In this document: positions 53,596 through 63,018 of the stretch, in pieces | How positions within the stretch are numbered: position 1 is the first letter of the stretch | Layout: each line of letters begins with the position of its first letter | DNA from: Arthrobacter castelli DSM 16402 | Lineage (GTDB): Bacteria > Actinomycetota > Actinomycetes > Actinomycetales > Micrococcaceae | Direction of reading: 5' to 3' | DNA: 64,000 nucleotides | Assembly (NCBI RefSeq): GCF_000430705.1 | Contig: NZ_AUMN01000006.1 | Location: 62,001 to 126,000, forward strand | Translations under genes and position numbers: made by a program | The notes under the pieces: generated by a model | Told to the model about the DNA's origin: nothing | What the model saw: the letters and a program-made list of their open reading frames with translations, nothing else | Databases searched by the model: none

Positions 53596-55035
53596 CTACT
53601 TCTGTGGAGGGCGGGTCATGGACAGCACGTCGAGCGCAGAGTCGAGCTGCTCCTCGGTGACATCGCCGCGCTCGACGTAGCCCAGGTCGACGACGGCCTC
53701 GCGGACCGTCATCTTCTGTGTCACGGCGTGCTTGGCGATCTTCGCAGCGGCTTCGTAGCCGATCACCTTGTTCAACGGGGTGACAATCGAGGGCGATGCT
53801 TCAGCGAGGAAGCGGGCACGCTCTTCATTGGCCGTGATGCCGTCGATCATCTTGTCAGCCATCACCCGGGTGGAGTTGGACAGCAGCCGGGTGGACTCGA
53901 GCACATTCCGCGCGATCACGGGGATGCCGACGTTCAGCTCGAACATGCCGTTGGTGCCGGCGGCGGCGACGGTGGAGTCGTTGCCCATCACCTGCGCACA
54001 GACCTGCAGGACGGCTTCGCAGATCACGGGATTGACCTTGCCGGGCATGATCGAGGAGCCGGGCTGCAGATCGGGGATGGCGATTTCGCCCAGGCCGGTG
54101 TTCGGCCCGGAGCCCATCCAGCGCAGGTCGTTGCTGATCTTGGTCAGCGAGACGGCAATGGTGCGCAGCATCCCGGAGACTTCCACCAGTCCGTCGCGGT
54201 TGGCCTGTGCCTCGAAGTGGTCGCGGGCTTCGGTCAGCGGCAGCTTGGTGTCGGTGGCGAGCAGTTCAATAACCCGCTCGGAGAATCCGGCCGGAGTGTT
54301 AATGCCGGTGCCGACGGCGGTCCCGCCGAGGGGAACTTCGGCCACGCGGGGGAGTGAGGCCTTGATACGTTCGACGGCGTAACGCACCTGCGCTGCATAG
54401 CCGCCGAATTCCTGTCCCAGCGTGACCGGAGTGGCGTCCATCAGGTGGGTGCGGCCGGACTTCACGATGGTGGAGAACTCTTCGGCCTTGCGCTCCAGGG
54501 AAGCGGCCAGGTATTCGAGCGCGGGGACCAGGTCGTTGGTCAGCGCGGAGGTCGCTGCCACGTGCACCGAGGTGGGGAACACGTCGTTGGAGGACTGTGA
54601 GGCGTTGACGTGGTCGTTGGGGTGCACCTCGGTGCCGCTGCCCGATTCCTGCAGTGCCCGGGTCGCCAAGGTGGCGAGGACTTCGTTGGTGTTCATGTTC
54701 GACGACGTCCCGGAGCCGGTCTGGTAGATATCGATCGGGAAATGCGCGTCATATTTGCCGCCTGCCACCTCATCCGCGGCGGCTTCGATCGCCCGGGCGC
54801 GCTCGTCGTCGAGCACGTTCAATTCCGCATTGGCGGTCGCTGCCGCCTTCTTAATCCGGGCCAGCGCCTCGATGTGGGCCCGCTCCAGCGTGGTGCCGGA
54901 GATGGGGAAGTTCTGTACTGCGCGCTGGGTCTGGGCGCGGTAGAGGGCATCTGCTGGAACCCGGACTTCGCCCATGGTGTCGTGTTCGACGCGGTATTCG
55001 GTGTTGTCAGTGGCTGTGCCATCGGTTGCAGTCAT
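53596..55035 (-). CDS. fumC: Fumarate hydratase class II
   Basis: 479 residues. The aspartase/fumarase signature [11 protein letters not shown] is complete. [32 protein letters not shown] (catalytic His) and [12 protein letters not shown] are present. It interconverts fumarate and malate in the TCA cycle without an iron-sulfur cluster. It is divergent from the FabL-like gene across a region with a 9-bp tandem repeat, and 43 kb from sdhCDAB. Confidence 0.96.
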   Translation of the reverse strand: MTATDGTATDNTEYRVEHDTMGEVRVPADALYRAQTQRAVQNFPISGTTLERAHIEALARIKKAAATANAELNVLDDERARAIEAAADEVAGGKYDAHFPIDIYQTGSGTSSNMNTNEVLATLATRALQESGSGTEVHPNDHVNASQSSNDVFPTSVHVAATSALTNDLVPALEYLAASLERKAEEFSTIVKSGRTHLMDATPVTLGQEFGGYAAQVRYAVERIKASLPRVAEVPLGGTAVGTGINTPAGFSERVIELLATDTKLPLTEARDHFEAQANRDGLVEVSGMLRTIAVSLTKISNDLRWMGSGPNTGLGEIAIPDLQPGSSIMPGKVNPVICEAVLQVCAQVMGNDSTVAAAGTNGMFELNVGIPVIARNVLESTRLLSNSTRVMADKMIDGITANEERARFLAEASPSIVTPLNKVIGYEAAAKIAKHAVTQKMTVREAVVDLGYVERGDVTEEQLDSALDVLSMTRPPQK

Positions 55036-55110
55036 GAGTCCAGTTTATGGCGCGGACCGGACAGCTTCGAAAAAGCCTACGAAACGTTGCCTCACAGAGA
55101 CTTGTCACCC

Positions 55111-55173
55111 TGCGTTTGCTGCGTTTGGTGCGTTCGGTGCGTCTGCTGCGTCTGCTGCGTTCGGTGCGTCTGG
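55111..55173. repeat. 7 x 9-bp tandem repeat (TGCGTYYGS) between fumC and the FabL-like gene
   Basis: Seven consecutive nonamers starting TGCGT (TGCGTTTGC, TGCGTTTGG, TGCGTTCGG, TGCGTCTGC twice, TGCGTTCGG, TGCGTCTGG). It sits about 75 bases upstream of the fumC start and about 70 bases before the FabL-side -10 box. Such a repeat can change length by slippage. Confidence 0.9.
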
Positions 55174-55240
55174 TGGGATGGCCGGGATCCCGGCCGCCGG
55201 AACCGCAGGGAAGGGGATTCGATTTTACCTATCGCGGATT

Positions 55241-55246
55241 TATAGT
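55241..55246 (+). promoter_or_regulatory. -10 element for the FabL-like gene
   Basis: TATAGT, with a weak TTCGAT -35 box 17 bases upstream (55218-55223). The transcript would start near 55253 and give a leader of about 42 bases with AGGGGAC before the ATG. Confidence 0.5.
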
Positions 55247-55294
55247 TGTTGGCAGTAACAACCGGCAGCGGCCCGCAATAGCGCAGGGGACAAC

Positions 55295-56143
55295 ATGACC
55301 GAGACCAGCCAGCCTCTCCATCACCGGCGCAAGCACGAGCAGAAGATCGCCCTGATTACCGGGGCCTCGCGTGGTATCGGGCGCTGCCTGGCACTCAAAC
55401 TCGCCGCCGAGGGCGCCACCATTGTGGTCAACTATCGCAGAAGCGCCGAACTCGCTGACGCCGTGGTGGATGAGGCAAGGGAGCTGGGTGCCGATGGGCT
55501 TGCCGTGCAGGCCGACGTCGAAAATCCCGACGACATTGTCCGCCTGTTCGGCGTGGTTCAGAGCGAGTTTGGACGGCTTGATTACTTTGTGAATAACGCG
55601 GCCGCGTCCGCATTCAAAAAGGTCCTGGATCTGGAAACGCATCACCTGGACCGCTCTTATGCGATGAATGTCCGGCCTTTCGTGCTCGGCGCCCAGGAAG
55701 CTGTCAAACTCATGGACCGTGGTGGCCGGATTGTGGCCGTGTCCGGTTACGGGAGCATGCGCGGCTTTGCCGCTTACGCGGCGCTGGGCTCGTATAAGGC
55801 AGCGGTGGAGTCCTTCATCCGCTACATGGCCATAGAATTCGCCGGGTACGGCATCAATGTCAACGGTGTTAACGGAGGATTGATCGAATCCGATTCGCTG
55901 GAATACTTCTACACCATGGATGGGATGGCGCCGATGCAGTCGGTCCTCGACACCATCCCGCTGAAGCGACCGGGAACCCTGGACGATATGGCCAATGTGA
56001 TTGAGTTTCTGCTCTCGGACAATTCCAGCTATATCACCGGCCAGACGATCGTGGTCGACGGCGGCATGACGGTCTCGGCTGCGCCTTATTACCACCAGAC
56101 ATCCGGGCCGCTGAACCTGCCGGACCGTCCCGCTGCTGATTGA
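55295..56143 (+). CDS. FabL-like enoyl reductase of the SDR family
   Basis: 282 residues. The NAD(P) motif TGASRGIG is at 22-29 and NNAA at 100-103. The active site looks like YX6K (Tyr 161, Lys 168), the spacing of enoyl-ACP reductases, not the YX3K of ordinary SDR dehydrogenases. The segments FGRLDYFVNNAA, AQEAVKLM, RYMAIEF, VNGGLIESDSLEYF and TGQTIVVDGGM closely follow FabL (enoyl-ACP reductase III). It would reduce the double bond in acyl-chain extension. It heads a cluster with an acyl-CoA ligase and a ketosynthase. Confidence 0.85.
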   Translation: MTETSQPLHHRRKHEQKIALITGASRGIGRCLALKLAAEGATIVVNYRRSAELADAVVDEARELGADGLAVQADVENPDDIVRLFGVVQSEFGRLDYFVNNAAASAFKKVLDLETHHLDRSYAMNVRPFVLGAQEAVKLMDRGGRIVAVSGYGSMRGFAAYAALGSYKAAVESFIRYMAIEFAGYGINVNGVNGGLIESDSLEYFYTMDGMAPMQSVLDTIPLKRPGTLDDMANVIEFLLSDNSSYITGQTIVVDGGMTVSAAPYYHQTSGPLNLPDRPAAD

Positions 56144-56296
56144 GGGGAGGTCCGCGTCGCGGGCAATTCATCGGCGTTCGTTCCCGGGCCGGCGCAGGTG
56201 TCGTCCGGCTCGGCGTCGAAGAAAAATGAATCGTCGCCAGCCTGCCTAATGTTTGCTAAGTGCGCTTACCATGGTTATGAGTGAGGGGAAATTACA

Positions 56297-58106
56297 ATGG
56301 TCTATGATCCATCCCGATTTCGGGACTACTTCGAACATTCATTCAGCTACGACGCCGGGTTCCGACGTAATGTGGCCCGGTATGGCAACAGCACGGCGAT
56401 GCTGGATCCGCAGACCGGCCGCTCATGGACCTACGAACAGCTTGAGGCCGACGTGCAGTCCACCGCGTCGATGTTGGCCGACCGGGGTGTGGGCCGGGGA
56501 GACCGGGTGGTCTATCAGCTGATGAACACCCCGGAATTCGCCATGTTGTACCTCGCCACCCAGCGGCTGGGAGCCATTGGGGGTGCCGGTCAATTTCCGG
56601 CTGGCGCCGGGCGAAACGGCGCATCTGCTCAAGGACAGCGCCCCGCTGGTGTACATCTTCGCCGCCGGGAATGCCGCAAACGCGCTGGAGGCCACACAAA
56701 TGTCGGCTCTGTCGCCGGCGCTGCTGGCCGTTGACGGCGAACAGCCCCACTCGCCGACCGGTGCCGATTCGGCGGGCGCAGATTCGGCCGGTGCAGATTC
56801 GGCCGGCGTGAAGTCCTTCGACGATGCGGTTGCGGCGACCACGCGGCGCGAGGTCTCCTTGCCGGAGGACTTCTCCATTTACGAGGAGACAACGCGGCTC
56901 TACACCTCCGGCACCACCGGGATGCCCAAGGGCGTACCGCTGCCTTCGCTCGTCGAGGTGATGTCAGCCCACGATGTGATCATGCATTTTCCGATCACGC
57001 CCTCCGACCGCACGCTGAACATGACACCGTGGTTCCATCGCGGCGGGCTCTACTCCGGAGGACCCAACCCGCTTTTCTACGCCGGCGGCTCCGTGGTCCC
57101 GCTGCGCTCCTTCGACCCGGACCTCGTGCTCGATTGGGTCGAACAATACGACATCACCTTCTTGATCGGCGCTCCGGTGACACTTCAGATGCTTGCCAAT
57201 GCGCAGGAAGCAAAGCCGCGCGACCTGAGCCGGTTGCGCGGTATTGTCACCATGGGCGCTCCGCTGAGCCGGGCTGCCGCGTTGCGTTACCAGCAAGTGC
57301 TCAACGACCGGATCTTCAATGGGTACGGCACCACGGAAGCCTTCTGGAACACCTTCCTGCGGCCGGAGGACCTGCCTGAGCACGCCGGTACCGCGGGCCG
57401 GGCCTGCACGGACGACGACGTCGCCGTCGTCAAGCTCTTCGAAGACCGCCATGCCGAACCGCATGAGCACGCGGCCCGCGACGGGGTCGAAGCGGGCGAG
57501 GTGATTATGCGCTCGCCGAAATCCGGATTCAGCTATGCCAACATGCCCGAAAAGGATGAGGAAAAATTCCACCAGGGCTGGCTGTATCCCGGCGATATCG
57601 CCACATGGGACGAGGGCGGTTACGTCACGATCCTCGGCCGCAAGGATGACATGATCATTTCCGGCGGGGAGAACGTCCATCCCGTGCAGGTCGAAGAAGT
57701 CCTCGTCGAGCATCCGGCGGTGCGCGACGCCGTCATTGTCGGCGTCCCGGACGAACGCTGGGGCCAAAAGGTCGTCGGATACGTGATCGCCGACGGCGAC
57801 CCGGTGCCGGTCGAGGAGCTGGACCGGCACTGCAGGGAACATCCGTCGCTGGCTAATTTCAAGCGGCCCCGTGCCTACAGGTTTGTCGACGAAGTCCCGC
57901 TGACGGCCACTGGCAAGAAGATGCATTTCCAAGTGGCGGCAACGGCGGTCGACGATGATGAAGCGGGTCGGCTCCTCGCGCCCGATGGTGCAGAGGGCGC
58001 TGCCGGTGCAGATGGCGCTACGGGCGATGGCGCTGCCGGTGCTACTGGCGCCGGAGCTCCCGCGTCCCGTGAAAGCACTGCCCCGGGCGGAGACGGGCGC
58101 GCTTAA
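56297..58106 (+). pseudogene. Acyl-CoA/ACP ligase (AMP-forming), frameshifted
   Basis: The first frame (from ATG 56297, with GAGGGG upstream) gives the N-terminus to LYLATQRLGAIG. The protein continues one frame over as VPVNFRLAPGETAHLL and runs to 58106. One extra G in a run of five (56579-56583) explains the break; four Gs would restore a single protein of about 600 residues. Motifs are intact after it: YTSGTTGMPKGVP (A3), GYGTTE (A5), GWLYPGDIA (A7) and the C-terminal catalytic Lys in TATGKKM. The middle holds a GADSAG repeat and the C-terminus an Ala/Gly-rich tail. Sequencing error or real inactivation cannot be told apart here. Confidence 0.8.
56763..56807. repeat. 3 x 15-bp repeat inside the acyl-ligase gene
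   Basis: Three units of about 15 bases code for ADSAG repeated three times in a linker of the N-terminal domain. The units differ at two to three bases. Confidence 0.8.
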
Positions 58107-59356
58107 TGGCAGGCGAGGACCGCGTCGTCATTTCCGGGATGGGGGCTGTGACGCCGTTGGCCATGACGGCCGGAGGAACCTGGACGGCGCTGACAGAAGG
58201 CCGTAGCGGGGTCGGTCCCATTACGGCCTTCGACGCCTCTGATTACCCGACCCGTATCGCCGCCGAAGTGAAGGACTTCGAGCCGGCGTCGAAGATGTCA
58301 GTGAAGGCAGTTAAGCGATCCTCCCGGACCTCGCAGCTGGCCGTAACTGCGGCCCACGAGGCGGTGGAAGATGCCGGCCTGTCCTGCAGCTTCGCCGATG
58401 AGGAGGCAGCTGTCTTCGTGAACTCCGCCGTTTCGGGATTCGCCGAAATCGAAGAAGCAGCGGGCGTGCGTGACGCCGGTGGAATCCGCCGGATCAGCCC
58501 TCACTTCGTCTCTTCGGCGCTGACCAATATGGCTGCCTGCGAGATCGCCATCAGCCTTGGCGTGCACGGGCCGGTCAACGCCAGCGCCCTGGCCTGCGCC
58601 AGTGGGGCCTACGCTTTGCTGGAGGCACGGCGGGCGTTGCTGGCCTTCGATGCCGACTATGTGATCGCCGGCGGGGTCGACGCCGCTATCACCCCGGCGA
58701 TGTTCGGCGGCTTGAGCGCGATGCGGGCATTGTCCACCAATAATGACGCCCCGGCCGAAGCATCCCGGCCGTTCGACGCCGACAGAGACGGCTTCGTCTT
58801 CGGCGAAGGTGCGGTGATCTTTGTCCTCGAACGACTCTCACAGGCCCGCGCGCGCGGCGCCGGGATCTATGCCGAGGTCCGTGGCGGGGCGTTGACCAGC
58901 GACAGTTTCCATACCGTGGCTCCGGAACCGAGCGGTACGTATGCGGCCGCTGCCATCCGCCGCGGGCTGCGCAACGCCCGGCTGGATCCTGCCGACATCG
59001 ACTATGTATGCGCCCACGGCACTTCCACCAAGCTCAATGACCGCACGGAAACGAGCGCCATCCGGCAGGGGCTCGGGTCGGCTGCGGACTCGGTGGCAGT
59101 GTCCGCGCCCAAGTCGATGACCGGTCATTTGATCGGAGCGGCCGGAGCACTGGCAGGACTGGTCTGCGCGAGATCCATCGCTGAAAACGTCATTACCCCG
59201 ACGATCAATTACCGCACGGCCGATCCGGATTGCGACCTGGACTACGTTCCTAACGAAGCCCGCCAGGGCCGGGTGGACCACGCCATCACCAACGCGTTCG
59301 GTTTCGGCGGCCAGAACTGTGTGGTCGCCTTCGGCGGCGTGGAGGCGTCCGGGTAA
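58106..59356 (+). CDS. Beta-ketoacyl-ACP synthase II-like (FabF/KAS II)
   Basis: 416 residues with the full ketosynthase triad: Cys 164 in ALACASGAYA, His 304 in CAHGTSTK and His 341 in TGHLIGAAGA. FDADRDGFVFGEGA and NAFGFGGQN are typical. It condenses malonyl-ACP with an acyl chain. The start codon shares a base with the ligase stop (TAATG). It lies apart from any acpP, fabD or fabH gene, so it may be a special-purpose synthase rather than the housekeeping one. Confidence 0.92.
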   Translation: MAGEDRVVISGMGAVTPLAMTAGGTWTALTEGRSGVGPITAFDASDYPTRIAAEVKDFEPASKMSVKAVKRSSRTSQLAVTAAHEAVEDAGLSCSFADEEAAVFVNSAVSGFAEIEEAAGVRDAGGIRRISPHFVSSALTNMAACEIAISLGVHGPVNASALACASGAYALLEARRALLAFDADYVIAGGVDAAITPAMFGGLSAMRALSTNNDAPAEASRPFDADRDGFVFGEGAVIFVLERLSQARARGAGIYAEVRGGALTSDSFHTVAPEPSGTYAAAAIRRGLRNARLDPADIDYVCAHGTSTKLNDRTETSAIRQGLGSAADSVAVSAPKSMTGHLIGAAGALAGLVCARSIAENVITPTINYRTADPDCDLDYVPNEARQGRVDHAITNAFGFGGQNCVVAFGGVEASG

Positions 59357-59445
59357 GGTGCTTGGGCAAGGCGCCGAGCGGGTGACCGAGGCGCATAGGT
59401 AAGGCACCGCCCGGGTAGCCGAGACAGCCGGGTGAACCGGGGCGG

Positions 59446-60051
59446 TTAGAACTTCGAGACGACTTCCGCGCGTCCATCGGCCAGCCGGTAGGTCACGCCG
59501 AGGACATCCACCCGGCCCTGCTCGACGGCTTTGCCGATGACGCGGGACGATTCGACCAGCCGCCCGGCCGTCTGCTGCACGTGCTCTTCGACCATCGAGT
59601 TGACGTCGTCAACCCCGTTCCGCCGGGCCGTGAGCACCGAGGGAGTGATCCTCTCGACCAGATCCCGGACGAACCCTGCCGGCATCGTGCCTGTTTCGAC
59701 CGCGTCGCGGGTCGCGGTGACGGCGCCGCAGTTGTCATGGCCGAGGATGATGATCAACGGGACCGAGAGCTGGTCGACGCTGTATTCCAGCGAACCGAGG
59801 ACCGCGTCATCGATCACCTGACCGGCGGTACGCACCACGAAAACGTCACCCAGGCCGACGTCGAAAATAATCTCCGCAGCCAGCCGCGAGTCGGAGCAAC
59901 CGAAGATGACGGCAAACGGGTGCTGCGTATCGACGAGCGCCGCCCGCCGGGGTGCATCCTGGTTGGGATGGGAGGACGTTCCGTGGACAAACCGCTCATT
60001 GCCGTCGGCGAGCCGCTGCCATGCTTGCTGGGGGGTAATGTCGACGCTCAC
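59446..60051 (-). CDS. Carbonic anhydrase, beta class
   Basis: 201 residues. The zinc ligands are Cys 52 (CSDSR), His 105 and Cys 108 (GHDNCG), and Asp 54/Arg 56 form the usual dyad. It interconverts CO2 and bicarbonate in the cytoplasm. A GTG start at 60051 (or 60060) is chosen because longer versions would overlap the DUF4245 gene. Tail-to-tail with the ketosynthase gene; no clear terminator is seen between them. Confidence 0.92.
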   Translation of the reverse strand: MSVDITPQQAWQRLADGNERFVHGTSSHPNQDAPRRAALVDTQHPFAVIFGCSDSRLAAEIIFDVGLGDVFVVRTAGQVIDDAVLGSLEYSVDQLSVPLIIILGHDNCGAVTATRDAVETGTMPAGFVRDLVERITPSVLTARRNGVDDVNSMVEEHVQQTAGRLVESSRVIGKAVEQGRVDVLGVTYRLADGRAEVVSKF

Positions 60052-60082
60052 GGCAACCACTTTACTGCCTGCAGCAGCGTTC

Positions 60083-60724
60083 TTACTGTGTTGCTCGGGA
60101 TATCGCTTGGGATGTCGCTTCCGGTGACGGGCCCGACGACGATCCACCGGCGGAGGCCAGCCCATCCGTGACGGCGGAGGCCAGGATGTCGAATTCCTGG
60201 TCGGAAGCGGTGCCGGTGATGATCACCGTTGTTCCCTTCCATTCGAGCACCAGGGAACGTTCAACCTCGGGCTGGTGCCGGATCGTCCAACTGTGCCCGT
60301 CTATCGTCCGCTGGCCCACCCGCGGGGCTTCTTCGGTCTGTTGGGCCAGCCAGGTGGGATTGGCTTCGGCCGTCTGGGTGATGGAGAGGAACTCGTGGGC
60401 CGCTGTGACAAATCCCACTTCCCAATACGAGACGCCGTCTGCCCCACCGGAGGTCCAGCGGGCGAAGTTCGACGTCCAGCCATTGGGCAACTGAGGGGAT
60501 AGCGGCTGGAATTTTGCCACCGGAGCCACCCGCTCCGCCTCGGCCTGCACATTGATATTGCGCTGGTACGTCTCTTCCTTGGGGAAAGCATTGAGCAGCC
60601 AGATGGGCAGGAAAGCCAAGGCGCACACCAGCACGGAAATGATCATTCCGCCAATTGGCGCATTGACTCGCTTCGCCTGCTGGTCCGTAATCACCGGAGT
60701 GGGCGTCTCACGCGGTTCGTTCAC
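60083..60724 (-). CDS. DUF4245 domain-containing membrane protein
   Basis: 213 residues. One N-terminal membrane span (MIISVLVCALAFLPIWLLNAF) precedes an extracytoplasmic DUF4245 domain (PNGWTSNFARW, WEVGFVTAAHEFLSITQ, LVLEWKGTTVIITGTA). The family is actinobacterial and of unknown function, and is often divergent from glpX as here. The C-terminus is Ser-rich. It is probably co-transcribed with the carbonic anhydrase gene downstream. Confidence 0.87.
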   Translation of the reverse strand: MNEPRETPTPVITDQQAKRVNAPIGGMIISVLVCALAFLPIWLLNAFPKEETYQRNINVQAEAERVAPVAKFQPLSPQLPNGWTSNFARWTSGGADGVSYWEVGFVTAAHEFLSITQTAEANPTWLAQQTEEAPRVGQRTIDGHSWTIRHQPEVERSLVLEWKGTTVIITGTASDQEFDILASAVTDGLASAGGSSSGPSPEATSQAISRATQ

Positions 60725-60751
60725 ACTTCCATAGTCCCTTAAGACTGCGTC

Positions 60752-60757
60752 TATGAT
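60752..60757 (+). promoter_or_regulatory. -10 element of glpX
   Basis: TATGAT is a near-perfect -10 box, 45 bases before the GTG start. The start has GATGAGGAA upstream. No clear -35 box was found. Confidence 0.45.
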
Positions 60758-60802
60758 CGAATGGAGAATGTCCGACCCCGCTCGAAGATGAGGAATTGAT
60801 CC

Positions 60803-61837
60803 GTGACTACTGCTTCTGCCAACCAGTACTCAACACTGTCCAAGTCCCTGGCGGTGGGGGACGACGAGCCGGACCGCAACCTGGCCCTGGAACTCGTGCG
60901 CGTGACCGAGGCCGCGGCGATTGCCGGAGGGCACTGGGTCGGCTTCGGCGACAAGAACGCCGCCGACGGGGCCGCCGTCGATGCCATGCGTTCTTTGCTG
61001 TCCACCGTCCGGTTCAACGGCGTCGTGGTGATTGGAGAGGGCGAAAAGGACGAGGCGCCGATGCTCTTCAACGGTGAACGGGTGGGCGACGGGTCGGGCC
61101 CCGAGGTCGACGTCGCCGTCGACCCGATTGACGGCACCCGGCTGACCGCGCTGGGCATGAACAACGCGCTGGGAGTGCTGGCCGTGGCCGAGCGGGGCAC
61201 CATGTTCGACCCTTCCGCGGTGTTCTACATGGAGAAGCTCATCACCGGTCCGGAAGCGGCCGACATGGTCGACCTGCGGCTGCCGGTCAAACAGAACCTG
61301 CACCTGATCGCCAAGGCCAAGGGCGTGACGGTGAATCAACTCACCGTCTGCGTGCTGGACCGCGACCGGCATAAGCCACTGATCGAGGAAATCCGCAGCG
61401 CGGGCGCCCGCACCAAGATCATTCTCGACGGCGATGTGGCCGGCGGTATTGCCGCCTGCCGCGCCGGAACCGGCGTGGACGCCCTGTTCGGTATTGGCGG
61501 CACGCCCGAGGGAATTATCACAGCCTGCGCAGTCAGGGCCCTCGGCGGCGTCATCCAGGGGCGCTTGTGGCCGACCAATGATGAGGAAAAGCAGGCCGCG
61601 CTCGACGCCGGCCACGACCTGGACAAGATCCTCACCACCGAGGATCTTGTCACCAGCGACAATTGCTACTTCGCGGCCACCGGTATCACCGATGGCGACC
61701 TGCTGCGGGGAGTGCGCTACAACAAGTCCAAGGTGCTGACCCAGTCCATCGTGATGCGTTCGAAGTCGGGCACCACCCGCTTCGTCGAAGGCGAGCACCA
61801 GGCCCACAAGTGGGAGACATATGCCCGGATGGGATGA
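60803..61837 (+). CDS. glpX: Fructose-1,6-bisphosphatase class II
   Basis: 344 residues. The metal site is in [14 protein letters not shown] and [15 protein letters not shown]. The substrate loop [10 protein letters not shown] and [12 protein letters not shown] are also present. This GlpX type is the main actinobacterial FBPase, hydrolysing fructose-1,6-bisphosphate in gluconeogenesis. GTG start with GAGGAA upstream. Divergent from DUF4245. Confidence 0.95.
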   Translation: MTTASANQYSTLSKSLAVGDDEPDRNLALELVRVTEAAAIAGGHWVGFGDKNAADGAAVDAMRSLLSTVRFNGVVVIGEGEKDEAPMLFNGERVGDGSGPEVDVAVDPIDGTRLTALGMNNALGVLAVAERGTMFDPSAVFYMEKLITGPEAADMVDLRLPVKQNLHLIAKAKGVTVNQLTVCVLDRDRHKPLIEEIRSAGARTKIILDGDVAGGIAACRAGTGVDALFGIGGTPEGIITACAVRALGGVIQGRLWPTNDEEKQAALDAGHDLDKILTTEDLVTSDNCYFAATGITDGDLLRGVRYNKSKVLTQSIVMRSKSGTTRFVEGEHQAHKWETYARMG

Positions 61838-61881
61838 GGCAAGGGATCAAAGAGCGTGACAGAACAGGAGACAATTACTGT

Positions 61882-63018
61882 ATGAGTTTGACTGTCACCA
61901 GCTGTACCGACCCGGACGATTGGGACCGCGAGGTCAACGCCGCAGGCGGCCATCCAATGCAACTGTGGGGATGGGGCCAGACCAAAGCCAAGCACAACTG
62001 GTCGGTGGACCGGGTGCTGGTCCTCGACGGCGCCGGGACGATTGGCTCGGCGCAGATTCTGGTCCGCAAGCTCCCGTTTCCGTTCAGGTCCCTGGCATAC
62101 ATACCGCGCGGGCCGCAGGCCGTGCCCGGCAGGCGCCTGGAAGTCGCTCAGCGGCTCGCCGAATATGCGCGCGAGACGAGGGGATCCGTAGCCCTGAGCA
62201 TTGAGCCGGACTGGGAAGTGTCAGCCGGCGATGGTGCAGATGCCGCCGACGTCGGCGGAACCGGCCCCGCCGGCGATGGTGCTGGCACTGCCGACGATGA
62301 CTGGCAGCACACCGCTGTTGCGGCAGGTTGGCAGCAGAGCAGCAACACCATTCTGATTGCGCGGACGCTGATCCTCGACCTGAATCAAAGTGCCGAGGAC
62401 CTGCAGGCGCAGATGTCCAAAACCACCCGCCAGAACATCCGCAAGTCCTTCAAAAAGGATGTGCAGTTCCGCCGGGTCACCACCGGCGAGGAGCTGGCGG
62501 CCATCATGGAGATCTACCGCGAAACCGCCGAACGCGCCGGTTTCGGGCTGCACAGCGACGACTACTACCGGGACATCTTCGACCACCTCGGGGCTGCGTC
62601 GCCGGTATTGGCCGCCTTCGATGCGGAAGGACCCGTCGCGTTCGTCTGGCTGGCCCGGAGTCAACGCACGGCATTCGAACTGTACGGCGGGGTCAACGAG
62701 CGGGGCCAGAAACTCCGTATCAACTACGGGGTGAAGTGGTACGCCATCGAAACGATGAAGGACGACGGCGTCGAACGCTACGACTTCAACGGACTGCTCA
62801 ATGACGGCATCTCCGATTTCAAGAAGCAGTTCGCCAGGCACGAGAACATGCTGGTGGGCACCTGGGACAAGCCGTTATCGCCGTTGTACCCGTTGTTTGC
62901 CAGGGCGCTGCCGCTGGCCCGGAAGGCAACGCAGAAGGTGCTGCCGGCCGCGAGAGGCGTGCTGGACCGGGCGCGCCCGGCAGCGCAGGCGGTGCGTCCT
63001 AGCGCGTGGACACGGTGA
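61882..63018 (+). CDS. FemX-like peptidoglycan bridge peptidyltransferase
   Basis: 378 residues with the two GNAT-like subdomains of FemABX proteins. Typical segments are HPMQLWGWGQTKAKHNW at the N-terminus, LSKTTRQNIRKSFKK, and YGVKWYAIETMKDDGVERYDFNG near the end. It adds amino acids from aminoacyl-tRNA to the lipid II stem peptide or bridge. An Asp/Gly/Ala-rich low-complexity insert at about residues 114-138 is not part of the fold. ATG start with AGGAG upstream. Its 3' end overlaps manA by 20 bases tail to tail. Confidence 0.85.
   Translation: MSLTVTSCTDPDDWDREVNAAGGHPMQLWGWGQTKAKHNWSVDRVLVLDGAGTIGSAQILVRKLPFPFRSLAYIPRGPQAVPGRRLEVAQRLAEYARETRGSVALSIEPDWEVSAGDGADAADVGGTGPAGDGAGTADDDWQHTAVAAGWQQSSNTILIARTLILDLNQSAEDLQAQMSKTTRQNIRKSFKKDVQFRRVTTGEELAAIMEIYRETAERAGFGLHSDDYYRDIFDHLGAASPVLAAFDAEGPVAFVWLARSQRTAFELYGGVNERGQKLRINYGVKWYAIETMKDDGVERYDFNGLLNDGISDFKKQFARHENMLVGTWDKPLSPLYPLFARALPLARKATQKVLPAARGVLDRARPAAQAVRPSAWTR

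Noticed and set aside
54974-55298. Short plus-strand frames over the 9-bp repeat upstream of the FabL-like gene
   Set aside because: The apparent peptide is a translation of the TGCGTYYGS repeat; no ribosome site or conservation is visible.
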